A DNA stretch of 64,000 nucleotides. Source: Mikania micrantha. Lineage: Eukaryota; Streptophyta; Magnoliopsida; Asterales; Asteraceae. Numbering within the stretch: position 1 is the first letter of the stretch; each line of letters begins with the position of its first letter. Below the pieces are notes generated by a model. It was not told where the DNA came from, did not search any database, and was given only the letters and a program-made list of their open reading frames with translations. Below, one piece after another: positions 34,001 to 43,010 of this stretch. Location: positions 66,099,030 through 66,163,029 of the forward strand of contig CM018683.1 of assembly GCA_009363875.1 (NCBI GenBank), read 5' to 3'. A program made the translations under genes and the position numbers.

Positions 34001-34477
34001 GACTTCCAATTCATGGCTTATACAGACAGTGATTATGGGGGTTGCAACATCAGCAAGAAATCCACATCAGGGGGATGTCAATTTCTTGGATCCAGAATTG
34101 TGTCTTGGCAATGCAAGAAACAGTCATGTGTTTCTACTTCTACTGCAGAGGCTGAATATATAGCTGCTTCTAGCTGCTGTGCACAAGTCATCTGGATCCA
34201 AAATCAGATGAAGGATTATGGAGTAGATCTGTTCAATACTCCTATTCAGATAGACAATTCAAGTGCAATCTCCATCACCAATAATCCTGTCAAGCATTCC
34301 AAGACCAAGCACATCGACATCAGATACCATTTCATCAGAGATTGTGCAGAAAAGAAGTTGATTCATTTGGTCAAAGTTGATTCAGAAAACAATTTGGCAG
34401 ATCTCTTCACAAAGGCATTTGATGAAGGAAGATTCAGGTACTTAATAACATTCATTGGGATGATCAACTTTGAATAA
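31037..34477 (+). CDS. pol: Element B Pol (protease, integrase, RT, RNase H)
   Basis: Open in the gag frame from the codon after the gag TAA. There is no early ATG (the first candidate start is GTG 31052), so expression needs readthrough, reinitiation or splicing. Counting from 31052: protease WIVDSGCSRHMTG (active Asp about residue 15); integrase zinc region HRRLCH...CVACLKGKQH (about 150-190); catalytic Asp in HMDLFGP (about 214) and SDQGTEF (about 278); PQQNGVAERRNRT with the Glu (about 310); RT with QMDVKSAFLYG and YVDDIIFGS (about 827); RNase H with TDSDYGG (about 989), STAEAEY and DNSSAISI. All catalytic residues are present. Integrase precedes RT, which defines copia. The final stop at 34475 is in a different frame from ORF3. 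Confidence 0.93.
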   Translation, partial: LTSGHVQEQQESKGNLWIVDSGCSRHMTGNKTLLHKYEPFFGGSVAFGSDPVGGYITGRGTITNGKVSFENVHFVKELNYNLLSVSQVCDQKHNMLFTEHECIVLKPGFVIPNDQILLRAPRRSNMYMLDMSTAAPLSNISCFVSKASLDESSLWHRRLCHVNLKNMNKLVKNNLVTGLPTKEFICVDKCVACLKGKQHKSSHYAKETNSITTVLHLLHMDLFGPTSVKSLGRKSYCLVVTDDFSRYTWVFFLNTKDETAEILKSFILRVENESDHHVKIIRSDQGTEFKNHVLNSFCESKGITRQFSAPRTPQQNGVAERRNRTLIEAARTMLSDAKLPITFWAEAVNTACYVQNRILVVKSHGMTPYEIWHKRKPFIGFLKPFGCHCTILNTKDYLAKFAEKSAEGYFVGYSSNAKAYRVYIKASRVIEESANVQFNEHTLNKSGTGPDWLFDLDSFTSAFNLVKEYVPVSQSATTDISKGSREDDFRVELPIASRQNLAESTSTQNDVSQSETINSSQAGPSIEAASNSQHQEEVGSPSAEENSLEITTPKENQPTTVQTLNPRDLPEIQLEVVLPNLESLNVDESSQLDVIPRTRIHSTHPVENIIGNVEEGVRTRSSMHEANVCLFSCFLSQIEPKKVAEALKDNSWVEAMQEELLQFQRQGVWKTCPLPKGKYVIGTKWVFRNKKDDKGVVIKNKARLVVQGYTQEEGIDYDEVFAPVARIEAIRIFLAFAAAKDFKVFQMDVKSAFLYGKIDEEVYVCQPPGFEDPKFPDHVCKLDKALYGLHQAPRKWYETLSSFLLANKFKRGTIDKTLFFKKSNQHIMLVQIYVDDIIFGSTNESLCKEFESLMKSKFEMSSMGELTFFLGLQVKQTPTGIFISQSKYVKDILERFKLSDCKALGTPMSKTTSLSPDLEGEDVDQHQYRAMIGSLMYLTASRPDIMFATCVCARFQANPKVSHMLAVKRIFRYLKGAPSLGLWYPRNEDFQFMAYTDSDYGGCNISKKSTSGGCQFLGSRIVSWQCKKQSCVSTSTAEAEYIAASSCCAQVIWIQNQMKDYGVDLFNTPIQIDNSSAISITNNPVKHSKTKHIDIRYHFIRDCAEKKLIHLVKVDSENNLADLFTKAFDEGRFRYLITFIGMINFE

Positions 34478-34489
34478 ATGTACTGACAA

Positions 34490-34880
34490 GGAATAAATAA
34501 TTCCTCGGAAGATAAACTTAACTTGTCTTCCGATGAGTATCTACTCAGCAGAAGATAGGTTAAGTCTTCGGAAGCATTATTTCTTCCTTAGTCGGAAGAT
34601 CTCACACTTCAGAAGCTAACTTACCTTCTGAAGTAATATTCTTCCGATACATTATTTTCGGAAGCATAGGCTTCTCAAGGTACTCTTCAGAAGAAAGTGT
34701 CTTCCGAAGAACATTTTGCCTAATGAATTTTCTAACACTTCAGAAGCAGTGCTTCCGACAGTATAAATTTTATACTTCGGAAGCACATCTCTTCTGAACT
34801 CTCTTGGTCTAATAAATACCCTGCTTCCGAAAGTCATTTCTTCGGAAGCACCTCAGTCAGAGAAAATTAATTGTGAAACC
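34490..34880. promoter_or_regulatory. TTCGGAAG motif array upstream of ORF3, element B
   Basis: Roughly fifteen to twenty exact or one-mismatch copies of TTCGGAAG, CTTCCGAAG, CTTCAGAAG or TCTTCCGA in about 390 bp of AT-rich DNA between pol and ORF3. This is the same motif as in the LTR cluster at 27525. The arrangement ends about 90 bp before an internal TATA box, so it looks like an upstream control region for ORF3. Confidence 0.6.
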
Positions 34881-34971
34881 AGCTGTCATCGGAAGACCTT
34901 TTTCTGACATCCGGATCTCAAATTTAATGTGTCTATATAATTAAATGCTGAAATCCGAATGTATATAAAGG

Positions 34972-34980
34972 TCTCCCGCT
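34972..34980 (+). promoter_or_regulatory. Internal TATA box before ORF3, element B
   Basis: TATATAAAG sits 84 bp before the ORF3 ATG, followed by a C/T-rich initiator-like stretch (GTCTCCCGCTCATTC). A start near 35005 would give a leader of about 60 nt without upstream ATG. It is inferred as an internal promoter and not demonstrated. Confidence 0.5.
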
Positions 34981-35063
34981 CATTCAAATTCTCACAAACT
35001 GTTTCACTTTGAACTCTTCTTCTCTTTGATCTCTCCAATTGTGCCCTAAAATCACCAACTTTC

Positions 35064-38000
35064 ATGGCTCTTCTTGCGTTCAAACCTGCTCACAACGTAC
35101 CAGCGGAGTTATCAGCAGAACATGATGCTGACTTCGCCCCAATAATCTCCTTTCTTCAAAGGAGCAGGTATTTCTTTGCATTAACTGTTCAGCCCTTGGT
35201 GTATGAATCTCATCACCAACAGTTTTGGGCATCTTGTTCTGTTTCCTCGACTTCCAATGGTCGGTCTCTTGTAGCCACCATTGATGCTCATCCTATTGCT
35301 ATTTCTGTGAAGACCATCTGTCGGCATCTTAAACTGAATGATGCCGGTGGAAAGGTTTCATTCACAAAGGATGAGGTAGCATTGACATTTCAGTCAATGG
35401 GGTACGAAGGTCCTCTCCCTTCAACAACCTATTTGAAGGGTCGAGTGTCCTATAATTACAAGTACCTCATACATGTGTTTTTACATTGTCTTTCAAATAA
35501 ATCTGGTGGTTGGGACCAAGTTCCATCTGATTTAGCTTCGGCTATTCATGGCTTGATTTCCAATCAACTGTTTAATTTTTCTGCCTTTATTTTCAATAAT
35601 TTGGTTGACAACATCTTGTCACCAAAGAAGTTTTGTATGTATCCCAGGTTTTTGCAACACCTTTTTAATGAAGAATTGGGAGCTTCCCTTTCTCTAACTG
35701 GGAATACTTACAAAATGCCCTTGGTCTCTTCCAAGATTTTTGTGCAACTCAAGAAGAAGAGTGCTCAGTTCTCTGGGACATTCACTCCTCTTCTTTCCTC
35801 TATGGAGTCCCCTGCTCCAGAAGGTGACAGCTCTGTTAACCCCACAGATGCTGAACCCACACCTTCCACTTCTGTTCCTCACCCCATAAAAATCACTTAC
35901 AAACGCAAACGAAACCCTGTGCAACTTTCTACAGTTGTTCAGGCCCCTTCTACTGAACCAAAACAGAAAAAGGTTAAAAGAACTGCTAAGGGCACAGTTC
36001 TACCTAAGGTGAAAGCCACACCCCTTGTCTCTCCACAGGTTCTTCCTTTGAAACCTGTGGTTGCCCTTAACCAGCCTGAAAGCCCTCAGCTTATGTCACA
36101 AAACATAACTGAGAATATTCAAAGGGATGCACCCATCATTGAGTTTGCTTCTCATGAAGCAACTTCATTAGATAAGAGACTGTCTCCCAAGTCTCCAGGT
36201 TCATATCATCCAGAAATGCCCCCCACCCATACTATCTCCCAGGCTCAAGGAACCCCTGCTCTAGCTGTGGAGGAACCACTCTCTCCAACTACCCAAACTT
36301 TAATGAGAGTGGTGACACAGTTACAAGCTCGGTTCCCTGACCCAGAGCCTATTCAATCAGAGGTTGGCCCCAGTAGTTCTGAAGGGGTCAATGCAGGTGA
36401 GGCTGCCACTACTGTTGATCTTAATAAAGATCCACAGGACAGTGGTACAGGCAATAGGACCTCACCTGCGGCAACCTATATTGGGGAGGACTTCTTTGAG
36501 GTTCTTCTCAATGAAGGGAATCCAGGGTGCCAAGAAACCACATCTGGTGGTGGAGGTGCAGGAGCTAGGCTCAGGACTCCATCGCCCCATGATTCTACTC
36601 CGGTAGAGGAGGGCACATCCACACAGGAATTGACGGCTACAATAACTTCCCTCCAAGCCAGGGTAGCTCACTTAGAAGCTGAGGTGGCTACCCTGCGGGT
36701 TGAGGTCCAAACCAAAGATGCCACTATTCTGGACCTCAGGAGGCGTCCCCCGGTCACTCTACATCCATTTCACCCTGATCCTGCTACTACCACTTTCATC
36801 TCCCCTGATGCTACCAAAAAGGGGGAGACTATACCAACTGCAGGGTCAGGATCAGAAGCAAGAGAAGAGGAGGGTGCACAGGAAGTTACTCCATCCTTAG
36901 TCACTTTGACTGCTGAATGGGATGACTTCTTGGGTACTTATTTTCAAGATTCTTCTTCTACTTCCTCTTCTTCTGCTTCTGAGGATACAAGGGAGGTTGC
37001 CAAAGAGACTGAACAGCAAACATCAAATGTCTCTTTGGAACCTCAGTCCCCTCTTGGGACTAAGTCTCCTTCTGAGACTGCAGCTCAGGTTGTCATGGAA
37101 GACACAGCACAAGAAGAATCAATTTCCATGAAATCTGTGTCCCCTTCTGGGACTGAAGCTGCTGAAGCTCTCTCTTCCTCTCCTGAGCCCTTTGTGGAAT
37201 CCAATAAGGAATCATCTAAGGGGATTGGTCAACTGGAGGAGACAGTGAATGCTGAGGTTAACTCCGAAGCTGCAGCTGCCTCCGAAGGCCCAGTCATCCT
37301 GGATGTTTCCTCCACAGAGGAGCTACATGCCAATGAACCAGCTGGTGAGGCAACAGAAGAAATCTCCTCTGGGGCAAAAATAACTGCTGATGACAAAGGA
37401 AAACGTAAGCTAACCCCAGAGGAGGAAGCAGAACAGGAGGAGATGAGACCAAAGAAAACAAAGGGCCGACCAAACACTTCTCTAGATGAAGAGCGAGCTA
37501 GACTCTCTGCTTTGCTAGAAGAAAAAGGTTATGACTTTGATGAAGTCATCAACTGGTCGGTACCTAGAATGGCTGCCGAGCTGGACAAGGTGCAGCAGCA
37601 AGAACAAGCTGTTGCTGCATCAAAGGCCCTGAGTGTACTTACAAAGGAGCAAAAAGAGAAGGCCTACAGAGACAAGAACAAGGCCTTTCTCTTGGAATAT
37701 GGCTTCCATGCTCGGCAGCTAGGCCCAATGAAGAACTCAACCATGGATATGCATATCAGAGATATAAAAGCCAAAGTTGCAAGAGGTGAGTTACCTTCAA
37801 TTGAACAAATCAGGGCAAGAAAGGAAAGCCTAATGAGAGGCTTAGGTTTAGGGGGAGGAGCTACAATAGAATTTCCCCTCTCTGGTGCAGGGATCAGAGA
37901 GGGAGAAGAAGTCATGTGTGGGGCAGCAACAAAAGCAATGTTCCCCAAAATGTTCCCCCTAAATCCAAAAGAAGAACCAATATCTCCTCCTTCAAGTCCA

Positions 38001-38669
38001 AGTATGGATAACATGCCAATCTCCTCAGTCTACAAAAAGGGTAAGAAGACTACAATGAAACAATCAATACCAAACCCTGATTCTGAGAGACATACACAGG
38101 CTGAAGAGAGGAGAACAGAACCCTCAAGGGATGAGGATATTGGGCCACAGTCTACTGCAACAACAGGTGCAGCAGTAGAATCAACTGTGGAAGCCCAACA
38201 GGCCAGAGTTCTGAGGAGTCAAGCCACTGCTCAAGACAAACCAAGATTCACAAGAAGAAAGAGCATGGCTAAAAGGAAAAAGGAAACAAAAACTATCCCC
38301 TTAGACTCTGAGCCTGATACAACACTCTCAGTACCTGTAGCCACATCTGAAGCAACTCCCAAAACTACACAAACCCCAGAAGACATGAGGGATATTAGCA
38401 GATTAATGCATGAGCATTCATACATCCCTTTGGTAAATTGGAGCTTCAATGCACAAGAAAGGATATTCATCCTTACCGACTACAATGGAGAAATAAAACT
38501 GGTGGATCTTTTGCATCTGATGACATTGGCAAAACCCTATATATTTGATCTAGATAAGCTCCCTCTCAATAATCCTGACAATGGAGCAGATGGGAGGTCA
38601 GCTATCAGATTAATTAGAAAAAGGGCACAGGTACTGAGGGGTACATGGAAGCCAAGGTTTATGCCTTAG
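35064..38669 (+). CDS. Element B third ORF (Sirevirus ORF3, 'env-like')
   Basis: 1201 intact codons. Residues about 1-215 form a compact module (QQFWASCSV, MGYEGPLPSTTYLKG, YLIHVFLHCLSNKSGGWD, NFSAFIF, CMYPRFLQHLFN) that is also present in ORF3 of element D. Residues about 240-500 are Ser/Pro/Thr-rich. A clear coiled coil with heptad leucines (ITSLQARVAHLEAEVATLRV) lies at about 525-560. A Ser/Glu-rich stretch, a basic patch (KGKRKL...RPKKTKGR, about 776-800) and a helical region follow. Residues about 1106-1201 hold WSFNAQERIFILTDYNGEIK. No signal peptide or transmembrane helix is apparent, so a fusion-envelope role is not supported. The basic patch could be a nuclear signal. The function is unknown to me. 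Confidence 0.85.
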   Translation: MALLAFKPAHNVPAELSAEHDADFAPIISFLQRSRYFFALTVQPLVYESHHQQFWASCSVSSTSNGRSLVATIDAHPIAISVKTICRHLKLNDAGGKVSFTKDEVALTFQSMGYEGPLPSTTYLKGRVSYNYKYLIHVFLHCLSNKSGGWDQVPSDLASAIHGLISNQLFNFSAFIFNNLVDNILSPKKFCMYPRFLQHLFNEELGASLSLTGNTYKMPLVSSKIFVQLKKKSAQFSGTFTPLLSSMESPAPEGDSSVNPTDAEPTPSTSVPHPIKITYKRKRNPVQLSTVVQAPSTEPKQKKVKRTAKGTVLPKVKATPLVSPQVLPLKPVVALNQPESPQLMSQNITENIQRDAPIIEFASHEATSLDKRLSPKSPGSYHPEMPPTHTISQAQGTPALAVEEPLSPTTQTLMRVVTQLQARFPDPEPIQSEVGPSSSEGVNAGEAATTVDLNKDPQDSGTGNRTSPAATYIGEDFFEVLLNEGNPGCQETTSGGGGAGARLRTPSPHDSTPVEEGTSTQELTATITSLQARVAHLEAEVATLRVEVQTKDATILDLRRRPPVTLHPFHPDPATTTFISPDATKKGETIPTAGSGSEAREEEGAQEVTPSLVTLTAEWDDFLGTYFQDSSSTSSSSASEDTREVAKETEQQTSNVSLEPQSPLGTKSPSETAAQVVMEDTAQEESISMKSVSPSGTEAAEALSSSPEPFVESNKESSKGIGQLEETVNAEVNSEAAAASEGPVILDVSSTEELHANEPAGEATEEISSGAKITADDKGKRKLTPEEEAEQEEMRPKKTKGRPNTSLDEERARLSALLEEKGYDFDEVINWSVPRMAAELDKVQQQEQAVAASKALSVLTKEQKEKAYRDKNKAFLLEYGFHARQLGPMKNSTMDMHIRDIKAKVARGELPSIEQIRARKESLMRGLGLGGGATIEFPLSGAGIREGEEVMCGAATKAMFPKMFPLNPKEEPISPPSSPSMDNMPISSVYKKGKKTTMKQSIPNPDSERHTQAEERRTEPSRDEDIGPQSTATTGAAVESTVEAQQARVLRSQATAQDKPRFTRRKSMAKRKKETKTIPLDSEPDTTLSVPVATSEATPKTTQTPEDMRDISRLMHEHSYIPLVNWSFNAQERIFILTDYNGEIKLVDLLHLMTLAKPYIFDLDKLPLNNPDNGADGRSAIRLIRKRAQVLRGTWKPRFMP

Positions 38670-38689
38670 AAGTTTTGGTAGCATCAGCC

Positions 38690-38700
38690 TAGGGGGAGAC
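38690..38700 (+). promoter_or_regulatory. Polypurine tract of element B
   Basis: AGGGGGAG immediately precedes the 3' LTR and would prime plus-strand synthesis. Confidence 0.85.
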
Positions 38701-39495
38701 TGTAAAGACTAATAAAGGCTGATGCTCACCAAACTTCTTGTTTTGTCTAAGTATAGGAGTCTCTTTGAATATACACCTTCGGAAGGAAGAAGTGATTCTT
38801 CGGAAGCAACATTGCTTCCGAAGGATAACTGGTTCCTGCCGAAGGTTGTACAAGACAACTGCTTCCGAGGAATCTTCTTATGCACACAAGACAAAGACTT
38901 CCGAGGTTTATCCTCTGACAAAGACTGTAGCAGCTTACTCTCATAGTACAAAAGGTACTGACACAAGACATGCTGGTCTGAGTAAAGACAAAGACAACAT
39001 GTAATGAGTCAGATAAAGCGCCTTACCTCTCCCATGCTGCATTAAATGCAAAAGATCATCTGAAGCCTTGAAGATCAACAACATTAAATGTCTTTTGTAT
39101 TTAATAGTCCTTTGTAAAGTCAATGTCTATTAATGTAATGATCATGACTGAGTGTCTTAGCCTGTTAAGACACTCAACATACTAGAATAAGCTTTACTTT
39201 ATGTACTTGTCTAGTATACCCAACTTGTATTCCTAAGTGTATACGGTTGTAGCCTTGGCTATATAACCTCTCAAAGTATTGTTGCTTGAAGTGTGCTTGC
39301 TTGTATACTTCCACTTTGAGAGAAATATATTCTTGAGCTTGAATTATTCTTGTGTTCTTAATATTGTTCAAAGAATATTATTGTGTCACTTTGAGTGAAA
39401 TTGTGAGATCATTCTAACAGAACATTCCGCATCTGTTAGAATTAAGTAAGAAATACTTGTGAAGTGTTGTTTAGAGATAACAACCCGATCCTACA
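38701..39495 (+). repeat. 3' LTR of element B
   Basis: 795 bp, no difference from 27449-28243 found on reading through both copies; followed by the GTTAC duplication. Confidence 0.93.
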
Positions 39496-40044
39496 GTTAC
39501 ATATATTAAGGAAAAGAATGCCAACAATTAATAGAAAGGAGCATATATTACTTTTCTTGCCAAACATGCTACGGCATATGTGGCACTGATTAGGTCATAT
39601 AAAGTAAGCTACCTACGTGCATGAAAAATTCAAATCTAAATAGAACCCTACATACCTTAAACCATTGTAGTTCTCGTTGTAATTGCAAAGCTGCTCCTGA
39701 TATAGGATTCAATTTGTTTTTAGGTGCTAATCTTGTAGCGAGATGCAAGAGGTTGTTATCTAAAGGGTCTTTGATTGTTCTATATATATTTTTGTGTTCG
39801 CTCATTTGATAAAGTAGGTTGTAAACCTTTTCTGAACGGTTTATCACAACGTATTGAATAATATTGTGGTCATCTTCATTGCTACTCCAAATTGCATTTG
39901 GGAATTTAGAGACAATTATTTTTACAACCTTGACCGCATATTGTCTTGTGGCTTCAAAAATTGCATCGTCGAAAGTTGTGGACGTTGTCGTTGACTCTCT
40001 AATTATTAAGTTACGTGTAAAACGTACTAGAAGTTTAGCAATCA
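39496..40044 (-). pseudogene. Ankyrin copy 2: exon 3 (3' part), PGG exon deleted
   Basis: The minus strand reads STTTSTTFDDAIFEATRQYA, SKFPNAIW, DDHNIIQYVVINRSEKVYNL, LAPKNKLNPISGAALQLQ and RELQWFK, then a GT donor. This keeps the SGAALQ-QRELQWFK hallmark that copy 1 has lost. Downstream of that exon, sequence homologous to about 2694-3259 of copy 1 is missing. GGTCATATA joins directly to AAGTAAGCTACCTACG, removing almost exactly the exon that encodes the membrane-spanning PGG domain. Exon 3 is broken at 40044 by element C. The gene cannot make a normal protein. Confidence 0.8.
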
Positions 40045-40113
40045 TCTAAGATTAAATATTTACATTATGGCCCTCATAATTATTTAAGTAAATAGATCAA
40101 TTACTTAATTACC

Positions 40114-41926
40114 TGATAGCCGGTTAGCCAGGAATTCAAATTTCCTAGCCGTTGAAATTGCATTATCCAAGAATAAGGGGAACCATATATGGGTTAAAAA
40201 TGTTAAGTCTAGCATGGGTTAACCATGTTGTCTGGGAACAAGTGTGAGATCCAACCATGCAACCCACGTCACATTCATGCAGCAGTTTATTTTATGTTAT
40301 TTATTTTCTTGTTATTTTATTTTCAAGTTGTTTATATTTATTTGACTTTTGCAAGTAGTTTTCTACATTTTCTAAGATGTGGAAACGTGGGTAGTTTTGT
40401 TGCAATTTCACTATTATGTAATCGATTCACCCAAATAGAGGGGCAATGGAGTTTTATGAAAAAAATATTTTCCTTTTGGTTAATTTTTCTCAATGGATTT
40501 TGAGTTAGATTAATCTGTCTTTGCTAGCTCAATCTTGGCATATTGGGTGGTGTTCTTAGCAGGGCCGGCTCAAGTATTATGAAGGCCCAAAGCTGAAATA
40601 AAATGGAGGCCCTTTAATACACAAAAAAAAAAAAAACTGCAATCGTCCTGCATGGTTGTTGGTTGTTAGCTGCACCAGCCACCATGTAATCTGCAAAAAT
40701 GATTTAAAACCCTCCTCTTTTGCCATCTGTGCTCGGGACCGGCAATTATAAATCAATGTTTATAATTGGCAGAGCTAAAAAAAATTCAAAAAAAAAACAT
40801 AAAGCAGCTAAAAACATGAAGTAGCAAAAAAAAAACGAGGAAGAAAAAAAACATGAGGATCAGATTTGTTGCCCCAATTGATTTGGCCGTCTGAGTATTT
40901 CTTTAACCACTTTCTAAATGCAACCACATTAGCATCATATTTAGTTGGCACAAAACATAGTTTTTGCAAATCACAAGGATCAGCTTCCATCACTTTCTTC
41001 TGCTGTTGGTTTAAAACTTTTTCAAAAATAGGTTGGATGCATGATTTCAAATCAGAAACGGATCAAGGGTGGGTTAAGGTTCTTTGGAGAAAATGAGAGA
41101 CTGGAAACACATTTGAATGATAGGGATCTGATGAGTAAAGGTGGAGGAACAGCTGAACAGGAGATCAAGCTTGGGCTAAATCAAATACAAAATTCAATCA
41201 CAGTCTCACTCTCACAGATTCAAAGTTCAACCATAATTAACCCTAATCAAAATCAAAATTCAAACACAAATAAATCAAAGTATTAGAGGCTTAAAGTAAT
41301 ACCTATCAAGAGAGCATGAGCAATCAACTGTGAAGCGTTTCCATCTTCAACCGGACCAACCCTCCGAGATATATGCACCGATGACCGATCGAAAGTCTCC
41401 TCGTTTCTCCCGATCGAAGAATCCCAACCGTCTCCTCGATTCCCCAAGATCGTCACAGTCGCCACTCGTCAATCACCCCTCGCTTCTCCCGATCGAAGAA
41501 CCCCAAGTCCCCAACCTTTTTCCCTCTTTTGGCTTTTCGATACACACGCATGACGCAAGATAATGGAGATGGCCGGATGAAATTTTAAAGCCCAATTCCC
41601 CAATATTAATCAGTGGTGGCCCAACGTTTTTTTTAACCCAAAATTCTGCTATGTAAATTAAGTCCAAAAACGTGAAAAATAGGAGGCCTCGTAAGTTTTG
41701 GAGACCCTAAGCCCTAGATTGGGCTGCTTGGCCCATTGGGCCGGCCCTGGTTCTTAGACACGATTTCTTAACCGGAGTGGTGTATCTGTATCATCGGTTT
41801 CGACATCGCAGCCCTACGAAGTGTTTTTGGTGGTGAATCTGTATCCGAAACAAGTCGTAGATTTATCTGTTTATATCGATTCATATTTCTTTCAATATTA
41901 TCTGTAACCACTCTGAATGCCTATCA
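40114..41926. mobile_element. Solo LTR (TSD TTACC) nested in element C 5' LTR
   Basis: It begins TGATAGCCGG and ends AATGCCTATCA (TG...CA with short inverted ends TGATAG/CTATCA), flanked by perfect 5-bp duplications TTACC at 40109-40113 and 41927-41931. Without its own nested hAT it is about 615 bp and non-coding, which fits a solo LTR from an element not otherwise present in the window. The uninterrupted sequence is seen in the 3' LTR of C. Confidence 0.8.
40560..41749. mobile_element. hAT transposon, 1190 bp, TSD GTTCTTAG
   Basis: The terminal inverted repeats CAGGGCCGGCTC and GGGCCGGCCCTG are flanked by perfect 8-bp duplications GTTCTTAG (40552-40559 and 41750-41757). The interior has short ORFs on both strands (the longest is 80 codons, on the minus strand at 40808-41050) without recognisable transposase motifs. 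It is non-autonomous. It sits inside the solo LTR, which sits inside element C, which sits inside the ankyrin gene. Confidence 0.88.
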
Positions 41927-42477
41927 TTACCCCTAGTAGATAAATAATTATTTGATGGACATAATTATCCTTATTTATCATAATTAGGGTTTCCCCTTGT
42001 GTGTATATAAATTGAGACTAATTGGCTCATAATCAAGGTTACTGACATTACCAACATCATAATCGAATTCTCTAAACCTTAAGAATTCGTGACCCATAAC
42101 CGAGCTCTCTCTCATCTCATCCATCCTCACTATACACCCTAAACGGGAACTGATCAAGATCGTACTCAGGAATCATGTCTGGAATCAACAACGTATTCAC
42201 TGGATTCACAGGTTTCATCTGATCTCTATTTGATTATTGTTTTCGTGTTCATGTTTAAATCTGAATCAAAGGAATCGATCCAACATGTGGTATCAAATCG
42301 ATATGTTGTTTAATCGATTCCTAATCACGAAATTGATACAAAATCCAAAAACGTTTCGAAAAACGAGTACGAAAACTGGGTCGTTTTTCAAGAAAACCTT
42401 AAAACTGGTTCATTTTTCGTAAAAACGTGAATCTGGTGGGACTTAAACATATTCAAAATTAATGTACACTTTTTAAG

Positions 42478-42900
42478 AGTACTCGAAATTTGGTGTACTC
42501 GAAATTATAAGTACTCGAAATTTTGAGTAGTCGAAATTTTAAATACTCGAAATTTAAAGTACCCGAAATTACAATTAATTTAAGTGTACTCGAAATTTTG
42601 AAGTTCACGAAATTTAAGTGTACTAGAAATTTTGAAGTTCACGAAATTTAACTGTACTCGAAATTTGGAGTTCACGAACTTACAAGTACTCGAAACTTAA
42701 AAGTTCACGAAATAAGGTACTCGAACAACTGTACTCGAAAATCTAAGAGTACTCGAAAATTTGAAAGTACTCGAAATTTTCGAATACATAACTATTTTCG
42801 AGAACATTACTAACTTCGTAAACTTTACTAATTTCGAGAACAATACTAACATCGGACACTTAACAAATTTCGAACAACTGTACTCGAAAATTTCGATCTG
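42478..42900. repeat. GTACTCGAAATTT array in the leader of element C
   Basis: About eleven exact TACTCGAAA 9-mers plus several TTCACGAAATTT variants are spaced irregularly at 12-40 bp between the primer-binding site and gag. The same 9-mer core (or its complement TTTCGAGTA) recurs in element D. Confidence 0.7.
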
Positions 42901-43010
42901 CGAATCAGGGGTAAGAGATAAAGTAAATAGTTTTGTTAAAATTTTAAACTATTATGTTTTACAAAACCTTAAAATACAAAATCTGCTTAAACTCAATAAC
43001 AAGTGTTTCA

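Larger units (their letters stand above)
27449..39495 (+). mobile_element. Sirevirus-like Ty1/copia element B, complete and young
   Basis: A 12,047-bp element with 795-bp LTRs that appear identical by eye. The target duplication GTTAC is perfect (27444-27448 and 39496-39500), the primer-binding site is TGGTATCAGAGC (28246) and the polypurine tract is AGGGGGAG. It has three intact ORFs: gag (891 codons), pol (1141) and a third ORF after pol (1201). The copia gene order with a long gag and an extra 3' ORF is the Sirevirus (SIRE/Maximus) layout. Zero LTR divergence means insertion too recent to have accumulated visible substitutions. It landed in the 3' flank of ankyrin copy 2. Confidence 0.93.
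40045..42285 (+). repeat. 5' LTR of element C, interrupted by a solo LTR
   Basis: LTR sequence 40045-40113 continues at 41932-42285. The first bases read TCTAAG instead of the 3' copy's TGTAAG. Confidence 0.85.

Noticed and set aside
34490..34880. CRISPR-like array
   Set aside because: The repeats are 8-9 bp, irregularly spaced and in both orientations, in a plant retrotransposon.
34475..35064. SIRE1-style stop-codon suppression joining Pol to ORF3 in element B
   Set aside because: Pol and ORF3 are in different frames and 586 bp apart, so readthrough of the Pol stop cannot produce a fusion.
40808..41050. hAT transposase gene inside the hAT element
   Set aside because: The 80-codon ORF has no recognisable hAT catalytic or dimerisation motif and the element is only 1190 bp; treated as non-autonomous.
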